In this document: piece after piece, positions 10,734 through 21,600 of the stretch
How positions within the stretch are numbered: the stretch's first letter is position 1
Layout: every line of letters begins with the position of its first letter
Assembly (NCBI GenBank): GCA_905221615.1
Contig: CAJNDT010000613.1
Coordinates: forward strand, 1,029,324-1,093,323
DNA from: Symbiodinium sp. CCMP2592
Lineage: Eukaryota; Sar; Dinophyceae; Suessiales; Symbiodiniaceae
Direction of reading: 5' to 3'
DNA: 64,000 bases
Program-made: the position numbers and the translations under genes
The notes under the pieces: model-generated
What the model was told of the DNA's origin: nothing
What the model saw: only the letters and a program-made list of their open reading frames with translations
The model's database searches: none

Positions 10734-13362
10734 GTGTCGTCGATGCTGGCTTGGAACGCATTGGGAACCTGGCCACCGGCAAGGACTATCACAATGCTGC
10801 TCGGAATCTACATAATTTTCTGCATTCGAGTGGACAAACTTTGCCGGTACGCATCTCTTCTACCAGACTTACAATCCGCCGGCCAAAGAAGGGTGGTGGT
10901 GAGTTTTCAACACACTATCCCCTGATCTACCTCTCGAGTTGGATGCAATGTATCTTCGAACATGGGGGAGAATTTCTCTTGGGAGGCTGGACCACTGATC
11001 AGTCCAAGGGTTACACTGCGATGTTTGCACGATTCTGGGAACGGTATGAATGCGTGAACCCAGAGCACCCGGTTTTTTTTTGAGAAAACCCGGGAGCAGC
11101 GGATGCATTGCATCCCCATGGCAGTTCATGGTGATGAGGGGAGGGGCCTAGGCAAAAATCCAGTGCTGGTGGAAAGCTATCAGCCTGTTTTGCCGTGGAG
11201 TGGTGAAGACAACCTGAACATGGCTGGGCACCTAGGCTTTCCCAAACTTCATGAAAGCTTCGTATCAGGTAGTGATACGTATCCCGAAACATATTTCTAA
11301 ACCCTGAATCAATTGCAACCGAGGCATAGCTATACCACGAGACTACTGGCCTGCATCCTGCCCTCACAGTGTTATGCAAAGCGCGACAAATCGGTGGATG
11401 GCCTCCACAAGGCCCTGAGCAAGGACCTGACAGCCTGTTTTGAGACAGGAGTTACCATCGAGGCCACTCGGTTCGGGTTTGGCGAAGGCTAGAGGGTTGA
11501 ATGTTAAGACGGTGTTACATCGAGGCCAAGGTTGCTGGGTTTGGAGAAAGAGGTTGAAGGCGGGTGCTGTTGTGTAAATAATTACGCGGGTGTGAGTATC
11601 TGCGAATCTATGCAAAGGTGAACGGACAGATGAAAACTTTCTGCGTGGCTTTGGTCGGGGCCAAAGGAGACTGGCCGTATCTACGAAAGTTGTACCATTT
11701 GGCTGTTGGTTTCTCAGGCACGAGAAAGTGTCACTGCTGTCCTGGAGATGTTGCCTTGGCTGATCGATAGTCACACTTTCTATGTGTAAGGTGTCTGGTA
11801 ATTCCCCACATGAATGTCATAATATACACCTAGGAGTGGTGGGACGTCGGGCCGACAAGTCAGTTGCGAACATGGACAAGCCCAATCCCAAATCCGTTCA
11901 AAGTAAAGTACGCTGCTTTCCGTGATATCCCAGGCATGGACAAGCCTGAGATGATACAACCTGACATCATGCATTGTTACAATCTTGGATTCGGCAAGGA
12001 CCTAGCAGCATCAGGAGTCATCGCCGTTACTGATGCTGGTTTCTTCGGTGAAGGCTCCATACCACTGCGACTCGAGAAGGCTTTCGTTGCCTTCATGTCA
12101 TGGTGTGAAAACAATGCTTATACCAGCTCCATCAAAGAGTTCGACCTCAAGAAAACTTTCAAGATGAAGTCGCACCTTGCCCCTTGCAATAGGAAACCGT
12201 AAACCGTAAACCTGTCCTAAACCCCAAAACCTGAAACCATCCTACACTTAACCCAATGTCCATCCGAGGCAACGGCGATGGCCGGTGGGCTGTGGAAAGG
12301 CATATGATGTCGCCTTGGTCAGCAAATGGCTGGCGCATGAGCTTTCTGTTCGGAGACCAGCACCCAGCCTACAATTAAACCTACACGCCCTTTGATCTAG
12401 AACAGTATAGGGTTACGGGGCAAGTGTCATGTTACATAGGTCCCCCGACACTAGGCCTCGGACCCTAAGCCCTTTAAAAGCTTCGCCGACACCTGGACCC
12501 TAAGCCCTTCAATAGCTTTGCCGGTACCCCGCAAAGTATATACTAATGCTAAGCTGGGCCGGTGCAATCAGAACTTCAGAACTTCCGCTTCTCCTGTGTT
12601 TCCTAGTCCACGTCTCCGGGTGCTAAACAATTTAGGATTAGGCTTGGGTGATCTTTCAATCAGGAGGGTCTCTCTGATTCCCTCGAGCTCCTGCATTTTA
12701 CGCTGGAGTCTGGGAATCGCTTCTTTCGCACGATCTACAATCAAGGGGCATGGATACCGGTGGAAGTGGCGAGGACTGCCGTGCAGAATGGTTACAATCT
12801 GATCGAATGCTGACTGCACAGCATACATGTATTAAGCTAGGTTTGAACTTTCGCGAATCATATGCTATGTGGTGATGCTTCTTTCTCGTTTCCAAGGAAG
12901 GATACTGCGCTTTGGCACGCAATGCTGCTGAGAATGACATGGTTCTTTACAGAATCAGACCGAAGGTCCACCTAGTGGGCCACATCGTGTTTCCTGGCTT
13001 GCTTGTAGAGATTCCTTTTGCATGGCCAGCGCAAGGAGTGCACACGCACACACACACACACACACAAATCACTTCCGAGGACTACAATGCATCAGCAGAT
13101 CAATTCCGACATCTCCCGTGGATTCGTTTTAAATCCCTGCTGTTTCTTTGCTGCAAGACTACTGCAATGCAATCTATGATCAACCTCCACAATCATCTTA
13201 GGCTTCGCAACCTGGTCCGACGAGGACTACATTGGGCGCATCTCCCGAACTAGTCGTAGAGTTGGATCCTCTCGACTAACTGCGATGAGGACAACATCCA
13301 GGACACTTGTGAGTTATCGTCGTTTCTTTAAACGGCACTTCGTAAAGTGCAAAGACCTGTGA
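10734..13362 (+). CDS. Gene C: dinoflagellate HGDEGRG/KGDWP repeated family, frameshift in a T run
   Basis: Exons: 10734 to about 11265, 11324-11462, 11597-11749, 11834 to about 12185, about 12275-12345, 12897 to about 13000, and 13202-13362. Donors include GC (11463) and GT (11750); 11462|11597 and 11749|11834 join in phase 0. Signatures I recall from a very large dinoflagellate family appear in order: AARNLHNFLHSSGQTLPV, HCIPMAVHGDEGRG, TTRLLACILPSQCYAKRD, LVGAKGDWPYLRKLYHL with KCHCCPGDEWWDVGP, PDIMHCYNLGFGKDLAASG, AYDVALVSKWLAHE, MVLYRIRPKVHLVGHIV and WSDEDYIGRISRTSRRV. A run of nine T (11071-11079) breaks the frame just before the HGDEGRG block; eight T would keep it open. The family has no domain name known to me. 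Conserved Asp in HGDEG and GDWP plus a CxC/CxxC cluster could fit a transposase-derived origin (speculative). Confidence 0.65.
13041..13066. repeat. (CA)n microsatellite
   Basis: CA run inside an intron or degenerate part of gene C. Confidence 0.85.
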
Positions 13363-13884
13363 CTGGTCGAAGCTGAGCTCGCTGCTGCCAAAAAACCGAT
13401 GTCCGGGTCGGCGTCGACAGCAGTTGTGTGTGTCTGTGTGTGCGCATATGGGTGTGATCGGCTCGCATTGGGACCGGAAGGCCGGATGCTTAGCTTTGGG
13501 GTTTTGCGCTTGGGATGAGGTGCATTTCGGGGAAGATTGGTATATAGTTAGGCTTAACTGATCACTTTTGGGAATTGCAGGATCCTTACGTGCACTTATT
13601 GTTCTAACGTGCGGAAATCCCAGAACGTACCTAAAACACGAAGTTCGCTACAGAAATTTGCAAAGCCATCCACGAGCATAAATTTAAGTAGCGTTAGAGG
13701 CCACAGGTATCTTTCTGTCTATCTATCCATCTGTCGGTCTATGAAAATACCCACTTTCTACGAGCACGAATGCTTTTTGCATGGGTTTAGGGTTTAGGGG
13801 TTAGGGTTGAGGGCTTAGGGGTTTGGGGTTTACGGGTTTACGGTTTAGGGCAAGTTTAGGATTTATTATGGTATTCGACATCAA

Positions 13885-14038
13885 CTGGAGCCAGGCCCCA
13901 AGCCCTGCACCTGGGGTGGTAGCCTTATTCCGTGAACTGCAACACGCAGCCTTGATGTTGGCAGAAAAGACCGTTGCAAGCACTGCCTTCTTACAAGGCT
14001 GCCGTCACCCCTCTGCTACCCTGCCCGACAACTTGTGA
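13885..14038 (+). CDS. Putative exon, unknown protein
   Basis: Open frame with balanced codon use ending at TGA 14036-14038: SPAPGVVALFRELQHAALML, then AEKTVASTAFLQGC. No family recognised. It lies after a TTTAGGG tract (13780-13860) and before a CAT microsatellite. Confidence 0.25.
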
Positions 14039-14063
14039 AGCGACAGGACTTGCACCACCAATA

Positions 14064-14330
14064 TGAACCAACACAGCATCGCCATCGCCATCTTCGTCAT
14101 CATCACCGTCAACGCATCATCATCATCATCGTCATCACCATTATCACCATTATCACCGTCATCATCATCACCATCAGCAGCGGCAGCCTCTTCATGATCA
14201 TCAACATCTCCATCACTATCACCTTCCGCACCCTCTTCGTGATCATCATGGTCAGAATCAGCAGCAACAGCATCACCATCGCCATCGCAGTTCTAATTAT
14301 TGTTATGCTTCTGCATCGCAGTCTTTGATT
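14064..14330. repeat. CAT/CATCAC-rich microsatellite region
   Basis: Imperfect CAT, CAC and CATCGC triplets. Long ORFs on both strands here are repeat translations. Confidence 0.8.
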
Positions 14331-14688
14331 GTGAAATATCGTGCCCGTCATCGTCGTCGCTGGCATCATCGTCAAAAGCACTGACACCACCAAAGCCACC
14401 TTCATCAGCCGCATTCCCACCGCTTTTGAATTCATGGCCGTGTCATGACCATCAGCGTCTTCTCCGTCGTCGCGCTCGTCACCACCACCTGCTGCCTGCA
14501 TCACCATCGCCAGAAGCATCATCAGCAGCGGCAGCCAACACGTGTTTTCTGTGTACAACCAGGTGCAAACGCAAGTCATCGTCAGCATGTAGCCACCCGG
14601 ATCTCATCATACTGCTTCATCAACAGCATGCTTTACGGCTGAGTCCTGTTCAACCTTGGCTAGCTGAACAATTCACATAATTACGCAT

Positions 14689-14775
14689 GGGTGATTGTCA
14701 AAATTAGGGTCCCTTAATATAGGTGCCGTATTGCAATAAGGATCGAAAAAGGGGCCCTAATTTTGACAACCACCC
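14689..14775. mobile_element. Foldback element family D (copy 1)
   Basis: Terminal inverted repeats start gggtgattgtcaaaatta and end with the complement. It is flanked by GCAT at 14685-14688 and 14776-14779, a perfect 4-bp target duplication. Confidence 0.8.
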
Positions 14776-14843
14776 GCATAAGGGTGACCAGATGTCGTGG
14801 CACATGCAGACATCCTTGATGTTGTTGGTGCGAGGCGGAGTAT

Positions 14844-14941
14844 GGGAGTTTCCGAAAATAGGGGACCCAAAAAAGTACCCTAATAGTAGGATCCTTATTC
14901 TTAGGACCCCAAAGTATGGTACCCCAAATTCGGAAACTCCC
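14844..14941. mobile_element. Foldback element family A (copy 1)
   Basis: 98 bp with inverted ends gggagtttccgaaaat/attcggaaactccc. Flanked by GTAT on both sides (14840-14843, 14942-14945). Confidence 0.8.
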
Positions 14942-14945
14942 GTAT

Positions 14946-15107
14946 GACGACTATTACAGTACGCCAGTGCGGCAGTATGCTTGCATAGAGGAGAGCTCCC
15001 CCAATGAGCGTCTGACGATCCTGCTTGCCTGCTTTAGTAACCACACTCCACCAAAAAGTCCAGGTTTGCAGCCCAAAAAGGGCCTTCAGTCCCAAATCCA
15101 AGCTTGA
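14946..15107 (+). CDS. Putative exon after foldback element A1
   Basis: Open frame starting directly after the element: DDYYSTPVRQYACIEESSPN, then ERLTILLACFSNHTPPKSP, stop at 15105-15107. No family recognised. It could be the upstream neighbour of the 15142-15273 exon in another phase. Confidence 0.25.
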   Translation, partial: DDYYSTPVRQYACIEESSPNERLTILLACFSNHTPPKSPGLQPKKGLQSQIQA

Positions 15108-15141
15108 AAGTCATGCACACTGAAACGCATCATAACCTCAG

Positions 15142-15273
15142 AAAAAGCTTCGAAGAGTTGACTGCAAAGATCTCAACCAGCTTGTCAAGGGCTCCGACTC
15201 GCGGCGGTGGTTCGAAGCTAGCTCTCCGATGGACAGCTTCTTGCCGCTGCTGCTCCTGAGGGCTTTCCATTAG
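15142..15273 (+). CDS. Putative terminal exon
   Basis: Acceptor cag at 15139-15141, then 44 codons to TAG at 15271-15273: KKLRRVDCKDLNQLVKGSDS, then RRWFEASSPMDSFLPLL. No family recognised. A family I foldback element follows 11 bp after the stop. Confidence 0.35.
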   Translation, partial: KKLRRVDCKDLNQLVKGSDSRRWFEASSPMDSFLPLLLLRAFH

Positions 15274-15283
15274 AGGGGTCTAA

Positions 15284-15386
15284 TATAGGGACCTTAGTAT
15301 TGGAATAGAGTTTGGGCCCCCATTATATTATAGTCATAGTAAGGAACCCCCAAAATAGTATTGGTAACTATTGAGGTCCTTATATT
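15284..15386. mobile_element. Foldback element family I (copy 1)
   Basis: Ends tatagggacctta/gaggtccttatatta. The core aaggaacccccaaaatagta is shared with many other copies of this TA-flanked family. Confidence 0.6.
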
Positions 15387-15787
15387 AGTGTTCAGGGCTT
15401 ACCCTAGGGCATCGCAAAATCTGAGGCCAGCTGTAGGGTTTCAGGGTCTTGGATTCATGTCTACGGCTTTGGGCAGATCTATTGTGAGTGTCACGGCTCC
15501 GGGCACATATGTCGGACTAAGGCTTAGGCTGTTGCCCTCGGTAACATGGTTGCTTCCGTTGTTCTGTTGCCGCCCTCGCTGCGGCTGTCACTTGTGTCGC
15601 TGTTGCTGTTCCTGTGTGATCGTGCTGCGCTCCGCTTTACTCGCCGCTACTCAGCACTGCACATGCATCTGTGCGCACAAGAAATGATGAGACGGCGTTC
15701 TGAAGAGGCAGCCACAAGAATGATGAGAAGAGTGCTCAAACAACATCCGTGCATAGTGACCTGCAGGAGGGCAAAACTGCTTATGCA

Positions 15788-15919
15788 CTTGGAGGGTCGG
15801 GGGACTTAGTAAGTAGGTAGTAAGTAGACTTATAAGTACCTTAAAAGGGACCCTAATTAGGGTTATGGTACTTAGAAGTCCCGAAAATAACCAGTTACTA
15901 AGTCCCCCGACCCTCCAAG
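15788..15919. mobile_element. Foldback element family E
   Basis: 132 bp. Inverted ends cttggagggtcgggggactt and the complement are almost perfect over 24 bp. The ACTTGGAGG end is shared with families C and F. Confidence 0.8.
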
Positions 15920-15965
15920 TAGGATGTTGAAGCTTTGACCTTCGGGCTTGTTTTGCCCTCAAGAA

Positions 15966-16074
15966 CGTAGAATTAGAAGTAGAAGTAGTAGTAGTAGTAG
16001 TAGTAGCAGTAGCAGTAGTAGTAGTAGCAGTAGTAGTAGTCGTCGTCGTCGTCGTCGTGGTAGTAGTAGTCGTG

Positions 16075-16135
<61 letters not shown>

Positions 16136-16137
16136 CA
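15966..16137. repeat. (AGT)n microsatellite
   Basis: Mainly AGT triplets with CGT and GGT interruptions. Poly-Ser and poly-Tyr ORFs here are repeat translations. Confidence 0.9.
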
Positions 16138-16203
16138 GTGATTCAGATGTACTGGCACACCAGGTTCGGCCCGAATCGAGAGGACTCCTCATCACTCGCA
16201 TGT

Positions 16204-16448
16204 GAAACTTCAGTTTGCCATTGAGGTGCTGCCGCATTATGACCCTAAGACTCCATGTGCCCGTATAAGAGGTACTTAGGCCTTAAAGGGGTTCCTATAT
16301 GGGTACTTTAAGGCCTAAGTATCTACTTTATGCGTACATGGAGCCTTTGGGTGATTTCTACAATGGCTTTCCAGCAGCGTCTGCAGAAATCTACACAAGC
16401 TCAATTGCCGACTGTACTGCTATGCTTGCCCATCTGTTATATTTCTAG
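16204..16448 (+). CDS. Two putative exons split by a foldback element
   Basis: Upstream piece 16204-16249 reads KLQFAIEVLPHYDPK. Downstream piece, about 16347-16448, reads GDFYNGFPAASAEIYTSSIA, then DCTAMLAHLLYF and TAG. Foldback element V lies exactly between them, as if it were the intron. Family not recognised. Confidence 0.3.
16251..16343. mobile_element. Foldback element family V
   Basis: 93-bp foldback with ends ctccatgtgcccgtataa/cgtacatggag and an inner arm ggtacttaggccttaaag. Single copy here. Confidence 0.65.
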
Positions 16449-16457
16449 GACTTTCAC

Positions 16458-16680
16458 ACCAACCCAAAACCCCCTAAACCCCTAAACCCTCAAAACCCCT
16501 AAATCCCTAAACCCTGAACCCGTAAATGCTGAAGCAGCCCAGTGCAGCTGCAACGACACGTAGTCCGACAGTAGTCCAGAATTAGGATTTCGGATTTAGG
16601 GGTTAATTAGGGGTTTAGGGGTTTAGGCTTAGGGGTTTAGGGTTTAAAAGGGGTTTAGAGTTTCGGGCCTGGGGCCTTAG
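16458..16680. repeat. CCCTAAA tract, 50-bp gap, TTTAGGG tract
   Basis: Degenerate CCCTAAA units at 16458-16522 and TTTAGGG units at 16590-16680. The gap encodes LKQPSAAATTRSPTVVQ on the plus strand, a possible micro-exon. Confidence 0.6.
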
Positions 16681-17003
16681 AGCCCAAAGTGCGGTCCAAG
16701 CGGCTCGTTGTCTCAGCAGCGATTGGCTCCGTGCGGCAATGCGCTGCCTGGCCACAAAAGCTTCAAAACACATGAGCTGCACGACCTTTATACAACTAGG
16801 GTACCTTATTTTGGGGTCCTTTTAGGGATCTATGAGGGTTCTATAAAGGGATTAGGTTTTAGGGTTTAAAGTTTCCGCAGTTCCTGGGAAGAGGGTACCT
16901 ATAAGGGGCCCTTTGAAGGGCTACTATAGGGAATTAAGAGGTTCTCTAAGTTATGGTAGTTCTGCTATGGGTTTAGGGTTTAGGGTAAGGCCCCTTTATA
17001 TAT

Positions 17004-17104
17004 GGGAATTTCCGAAAACTAGGGGTACCTTATTTTGGGGTCCGTATGAGAATGATCCGACTATTTAGGTACTATGTTGGGGTCCCCTATTTTCGGAAAC
17101 TCCC
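17004..17104. mobile_element. Foldback element family A (copy 2)
   Basis: Ends gggaatttccgaaaac and tttcggaaactccc. A truncated internal copy of the same family lies at 16794-16820. Confidence 0.75.
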
Positions 17105-17316
17105 AAAGACATGTAGTGATTACAGTTATCAACAAACTGGTTATTGCCATCAGTATCAGCTCTTTGTTCTGATTCTACTGTTATTGCCAATGAATGATGA
17201 TATAATCAATGCTCTACCCGCCAGATGGCTATCCTGCTCAGCCTCTCAGACTTCTGAGCCGCTACTTAGACCCTGAACAAGGGCTTAAGGGTGCGCGGCA
17301 GGGGTTTAGGGTTTCA

Positions 17317-17406
17317 TATAGGGGCCTTAATAATTAGAATAGGGTTTTGGAGCCCATTCTACTATAAACATCTTGAAGAACCACCAAAATGGTATGGTTA
17401 TTTATT
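17317..17406. mobile_element. Foldback element family I (copy 2), 3' end lost
   Basis: Starts tataggggccttaataatta with the family core, but the terminal aggcccctata is missing. Confidence 0.5.
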
Positions 17407-18059
17407 TCGGCCGCTGTTACTAAACCCTCATAGTAGCCCTTGTAGCAATCCTTATCGACCCCTTAAAAAGAACCTTATACCTAACCCTTTAAAGGCCCCT
17501 ATGGTAGGGTCATTACCTCCGGAAGATGGAGACTGAAGCCCTGGCAAGCCTTTCCCTGGGAGACAATCGCCGCGACTCTGTTGGGGCCTGGGCACGGCAT
17601 TTGGGCCTTCGGAAGGGGGTTTGGGTGTAAGGTTTAGGGTTCAGGGCACAGGAGTTTGAAACCGATACCTTGAATTCTGAACCCTGAACCCTGAATCCTG
17701 CACCAAAAAGACTCATCAAAAGACCCAAGCCTGGACCTTTCGACTTTTGGAACTGCTTGGTCGCGAGTGAGTTGGGCTCTCGCGGTCGCGAGTGGTTTGA
17801 GCTCTCGTGTTGCCATGTTTTTTTGAACTCGGTGTAACGATATTAATGTATCTCGGTCTCTGCAGCTCCCACGTCGAAAACCCCTAAGCCCTAAAATCTA
17901 AAAAAATTGGACTGTAGAAACTGAACCCCGAACTCGACCGTAGACTCTAGACCCTCCAGACTCCGACCCTATATAACATATCAGGATAGAAGGCCCGGCT
18001 ATGTCTCTCAAATCCAGGCCCTGCCATCTGCTGGAGCCTCTCTCGAAATCTATAAGAGA

Positions 18060-18245
18060 AATATCCTATGTGTGAACCATATGAATAGTATCCTTCGTAA
18101 ACAAACCATATAAACAGTATCCCTCGTAAAAGAGAAAGACAGTATCCTTTGTATAAGCCGTATAAATAGTATCCTTTGCATTAAACCATACAGGTGGTAT
18201 CCTTTGCACAAACCATGTATACAGGATCCTTCATATAAACCAATT
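18060..18245. repeat. Degenerate tandem repeat, unit about 30 bp
   Basis: About six diverged units share agtatcctttgtataa and accatataaa. I see no exon in it. Confidence 0.65.
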
Positions 18246-18349
18246 TGGATACTGCCCACCCTGCAACAGCCTATATCATAGGTCATATCAAGGGCTATAC
18301 GTAACTACATTCCAGAAAATAATATCCAAATGTTGCCGAGGTCAGTACC

Positions 18350-18455
18350 CAACCTAAACCCCTAAACCTTGACCCCCAAACCCTAAACCTCTAAACCCGA
18401 AGTAAGGCCTAAACCCCTGAACCCCAAACCCCAAAACCCTAACCCCTATGAACCC
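18350..18455. repeat. CCCTAAA-type tract
   Basis: C-rich heptamer-like units with variants (cccctaa, cccgaag). Confidence 0.7.
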
Positions 18456-18469
18456 CTAAAAGCCCATAT

Positions 18470-18657
18470 GGGAGTTTCCGAGCATTAGGGTACCTTATTT
18501 CGGGGTCCTTATAATAAGGATCCTACTATTTAGGGTACTATATTAGGATCCCCTATTTTCGGAAACCTTAAACCCGAAACCCTTATAGATCCCTTACAGG
18601 AACCCTTATGGTACCCTTTAAAGGAACCCTAAGGGTCCTCTATTTTCGGAAACCCCC
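18470..18657. mobile_element. Foldback element family A (copy 3, composite)
   Basis: Starts gggagtttccgagcatta and ends tattttcggaaaccccc. ATAT flanks both ends (18466-18469, 18658-18661). Twice the usual size, with an internal end-like motif near 18552-18565, suggesting nested or tandem copies. Confidence 0.65.
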
Positions 18658-18689
18658 ATATGCTGGACCCTAAATCCTGGGCCCGGAGC

Positions 18690-21600
18690 TGCCAGGCGCT
18701 CTGCGGCCTTCTCTGCCGCACGGCGCTGTTGAAAGGCCCGGAGCTCCTCCGATGCTCTGTTAAAGTGGGTTTAATTTTTTTTTTTTTTGCGGGCCCTTTT
18801 CCGACTGCGGTACAGCAAGGATGCGGTTTTAGTTCTAGGGTTTAGGGTTCTTAAGGTGTGTAGGCAATGTGCGCGCGGTGGGTGCACTTCTTTAAGAATG
18901 GGGGCGCACGCACTTATCGCGCGCTTGCGTCAGCATGCAGTTCCGCCCCAACCACGCAATTATTCGTTCACCCCCCAGAGGCCCCTCAAGGGGGGCTTTC
19001 TTGCGCTCTGCCTCTCTTCGCAGTTGTGCATAAAATGACCACGTTTGAATCAAGGCACAGCTGAGATGGATGGGTGTCGGGTTGTGGGTCCTCGCAGCCT
19101 GCGCCGGCCGCTCGACGAGAAGCAGTCAACAAACAATTCACCCATCGCACCCTGTCAGGGTTGCTTGACTGGAAGCTGGGTCACTGCAAGACCTGAAAAC
19201 CGGATCTGCAGGCCTGACCGCCTGGGGGGTCCCCCACACACCAGAAAAAAAATGACCTGAATGGGCGTGGGTTTGGGGCCTATCTACTGCTTGACGGCAG
19301 ACAAGGTCGTTAGCGGGGCAGCGTCACTACAGTTCTCGTATACCGGGAGGCTTCACCCTCCCTCGCCGTTCTGACGGGACGCTCGGCCGGGGGCGTCGGT
19401 CAAAGCCTTGAGCGCGCATGTAAAAGGTCAGCGGCGCTCTCGGCAGTTTGGGGTTTAGGGTTTAGGTCAGGGGTATAAGGTTTAGGGTTTAGGGGGTAAG
19501 GCTTAGGGGTTTTAGGGTTTACGGGTTTAAGGTCTAGGGTTTAGGGGTTGCACTGATAAGGGATTTACATACCATTTGTTTTAGGGTCCTACAAGGGATC
19601 TCTCAGGGTCTAAGAGATCTCTACAGGTTCCTAAATGATAAGGGATCTCCTGCGGAGTTCCTATTAAGAGATCTCTAAGGATACTGTAAGTGGTTTCAGG
19701 GTCTAGGGGTTAACATTCAGGGTTCTCAGGCCTCAGGGTTTGGGTTATGCGATTTTAGGGCTTAGGGTTCAGCGCTTAACGGTTCGAAAGGTTTAGGGAT
19801 CAGGGCTTTGGATCGTTAAGGCACTTTGCAAGCATTACCAGAATTACACAGAGCATGCATGATTTCATGACGGCTTTGTTTTTAGGTGTTGCAAGATCTC
19901 GTGGGTGTTGCTGGACTGTAATTCCCGTCATCATCGACATCCGCATCGCCATCGCCGTTCTTCGCGGTCGTCACCATCACCACCGTCTCCATCGCTCAAC
20001 CTGATCATTATCACCACCACCAGTTCCGCCAGCATCAACAGCACTGGCATGACAAGGAACACAAGACTGAGACGCAGTGAAAGATAAAACTGAAAAGTCA
20101 AATCTGTGCCAGTGCTCAAAACAACAACCCACGACAAACATATTCCACAACCTCTGGGCCTCTAAGCAGAACCTCCACAACTTTCAAAGGGTATCTTACA
20201 TCCTAAACCCTAACCCTTTCTAAACCCTAACCCCCTAAACCCCAAAATCCTAAACCCCTAAACCCCTGAACCTCTACACCCCTAAACCCTAACCCCAAAC
20301 CCTAAACCTCAGGAGACGGCCGGCGCCTCTTGCTGTGCTCCACGCTGCAACTGCTTTGCTTTCAAGGACTCGGCCTCTCTTAGGTTTACGGGTTCAGGGG
20401 TTTAGGGGTTTAGGGTTTCGGCTCCGACTTTTGTTGCTGGGTGTTTACTGTAGGGTTTACTACAGGGGGTACTATAAAGGGTCTATACAGGATTCTTTAT
20501 GGGCTCCCGCAAGGGTTACTGCAAGGGTACCAAAGGGTGTGGGGTTTAAGGATTGAGGGTTTAGTGTCTGGGGTTGGGCTTCCGGTTTAGGAGTCCAGGT
20601 TGCACGAAACTTCACACCCGCTTGTGTAGCAGTTGTCCTGTCCCAAGCAGCTCACAGGATTGCAAGGCTCGCCCTGAAGTCCATCTAAATCTTTCCGGCT
20701 TCAGCTCATAGCTCTAATACTAAGAAATAACCCTATAAACCTGTAACGCTGAAGAATGCTCAACAATACCGAGAACCAAACCTCGTGCACATATTTCACA
20801 CAAGCTCGCAGTTTCTGCCCAAGCCGCGGACACCTGCATGCGGACCCAAACACCACCAACAAAACCCTCACAACTTCTACACTGCCCCATGCAGCTGGAT
20901 CGAAAACAGTTGATGGGGCCCCCAAAAAGCACATAGGCAAAACTTAGGATAGGGATGTCCCATATAAACGCCCATATAATGATACCCAATAAGGTAGGGA
21001 TATCCCTCAAAACTGCTTATGCTTATGTCCTTGTTTGGGTCCCTAAGTTGAATCTGTCACGCCACTGGCTGTCTAGGGCTTGGGGCTTTTAGGGTGTAGG
21101 GATTTGGGTTTAGGGATTTAGGGATTAGGGCTTAGGGATAAGATGTGCCTATGTCTGTATGTATATCTGCAAATACCTGTGTGTAAACAACTACATGCAT
21201 TCATGCGTACAGACATACAGACATAGTTACGTACATACAAACACACAAACATACAAACACACACACACATACATACATACATACATACATACGTACAAAC
21301 ATACACACATACACACATACACACTTACAAACATACAAACCCACACACACACACACACATGCAAACATACAAACATACACACGGTACGATAGTCGTGCGC
21401 ATACATCATAGAATGCAGCCACGAACGACAAGCACAATATGGTAGACTACCACCGAGAACATAGAACACAGCAATTGACATGGTATAAATATATATATAT
21501 ATATATATATATGAATGAAAACAGAGTCGACTAACATGCCCGATAAAGCAGAAAGAGCAAGTCAATGACCACGTGATATACTGCAGTTTTGTGCCACCGA

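Noticed and set aside
17998..18050. A further coiled-coil exon (RERLQQMAG on minus)
   Set aside because: Would be only about 15 nt by phase and splice rules; too short to support.
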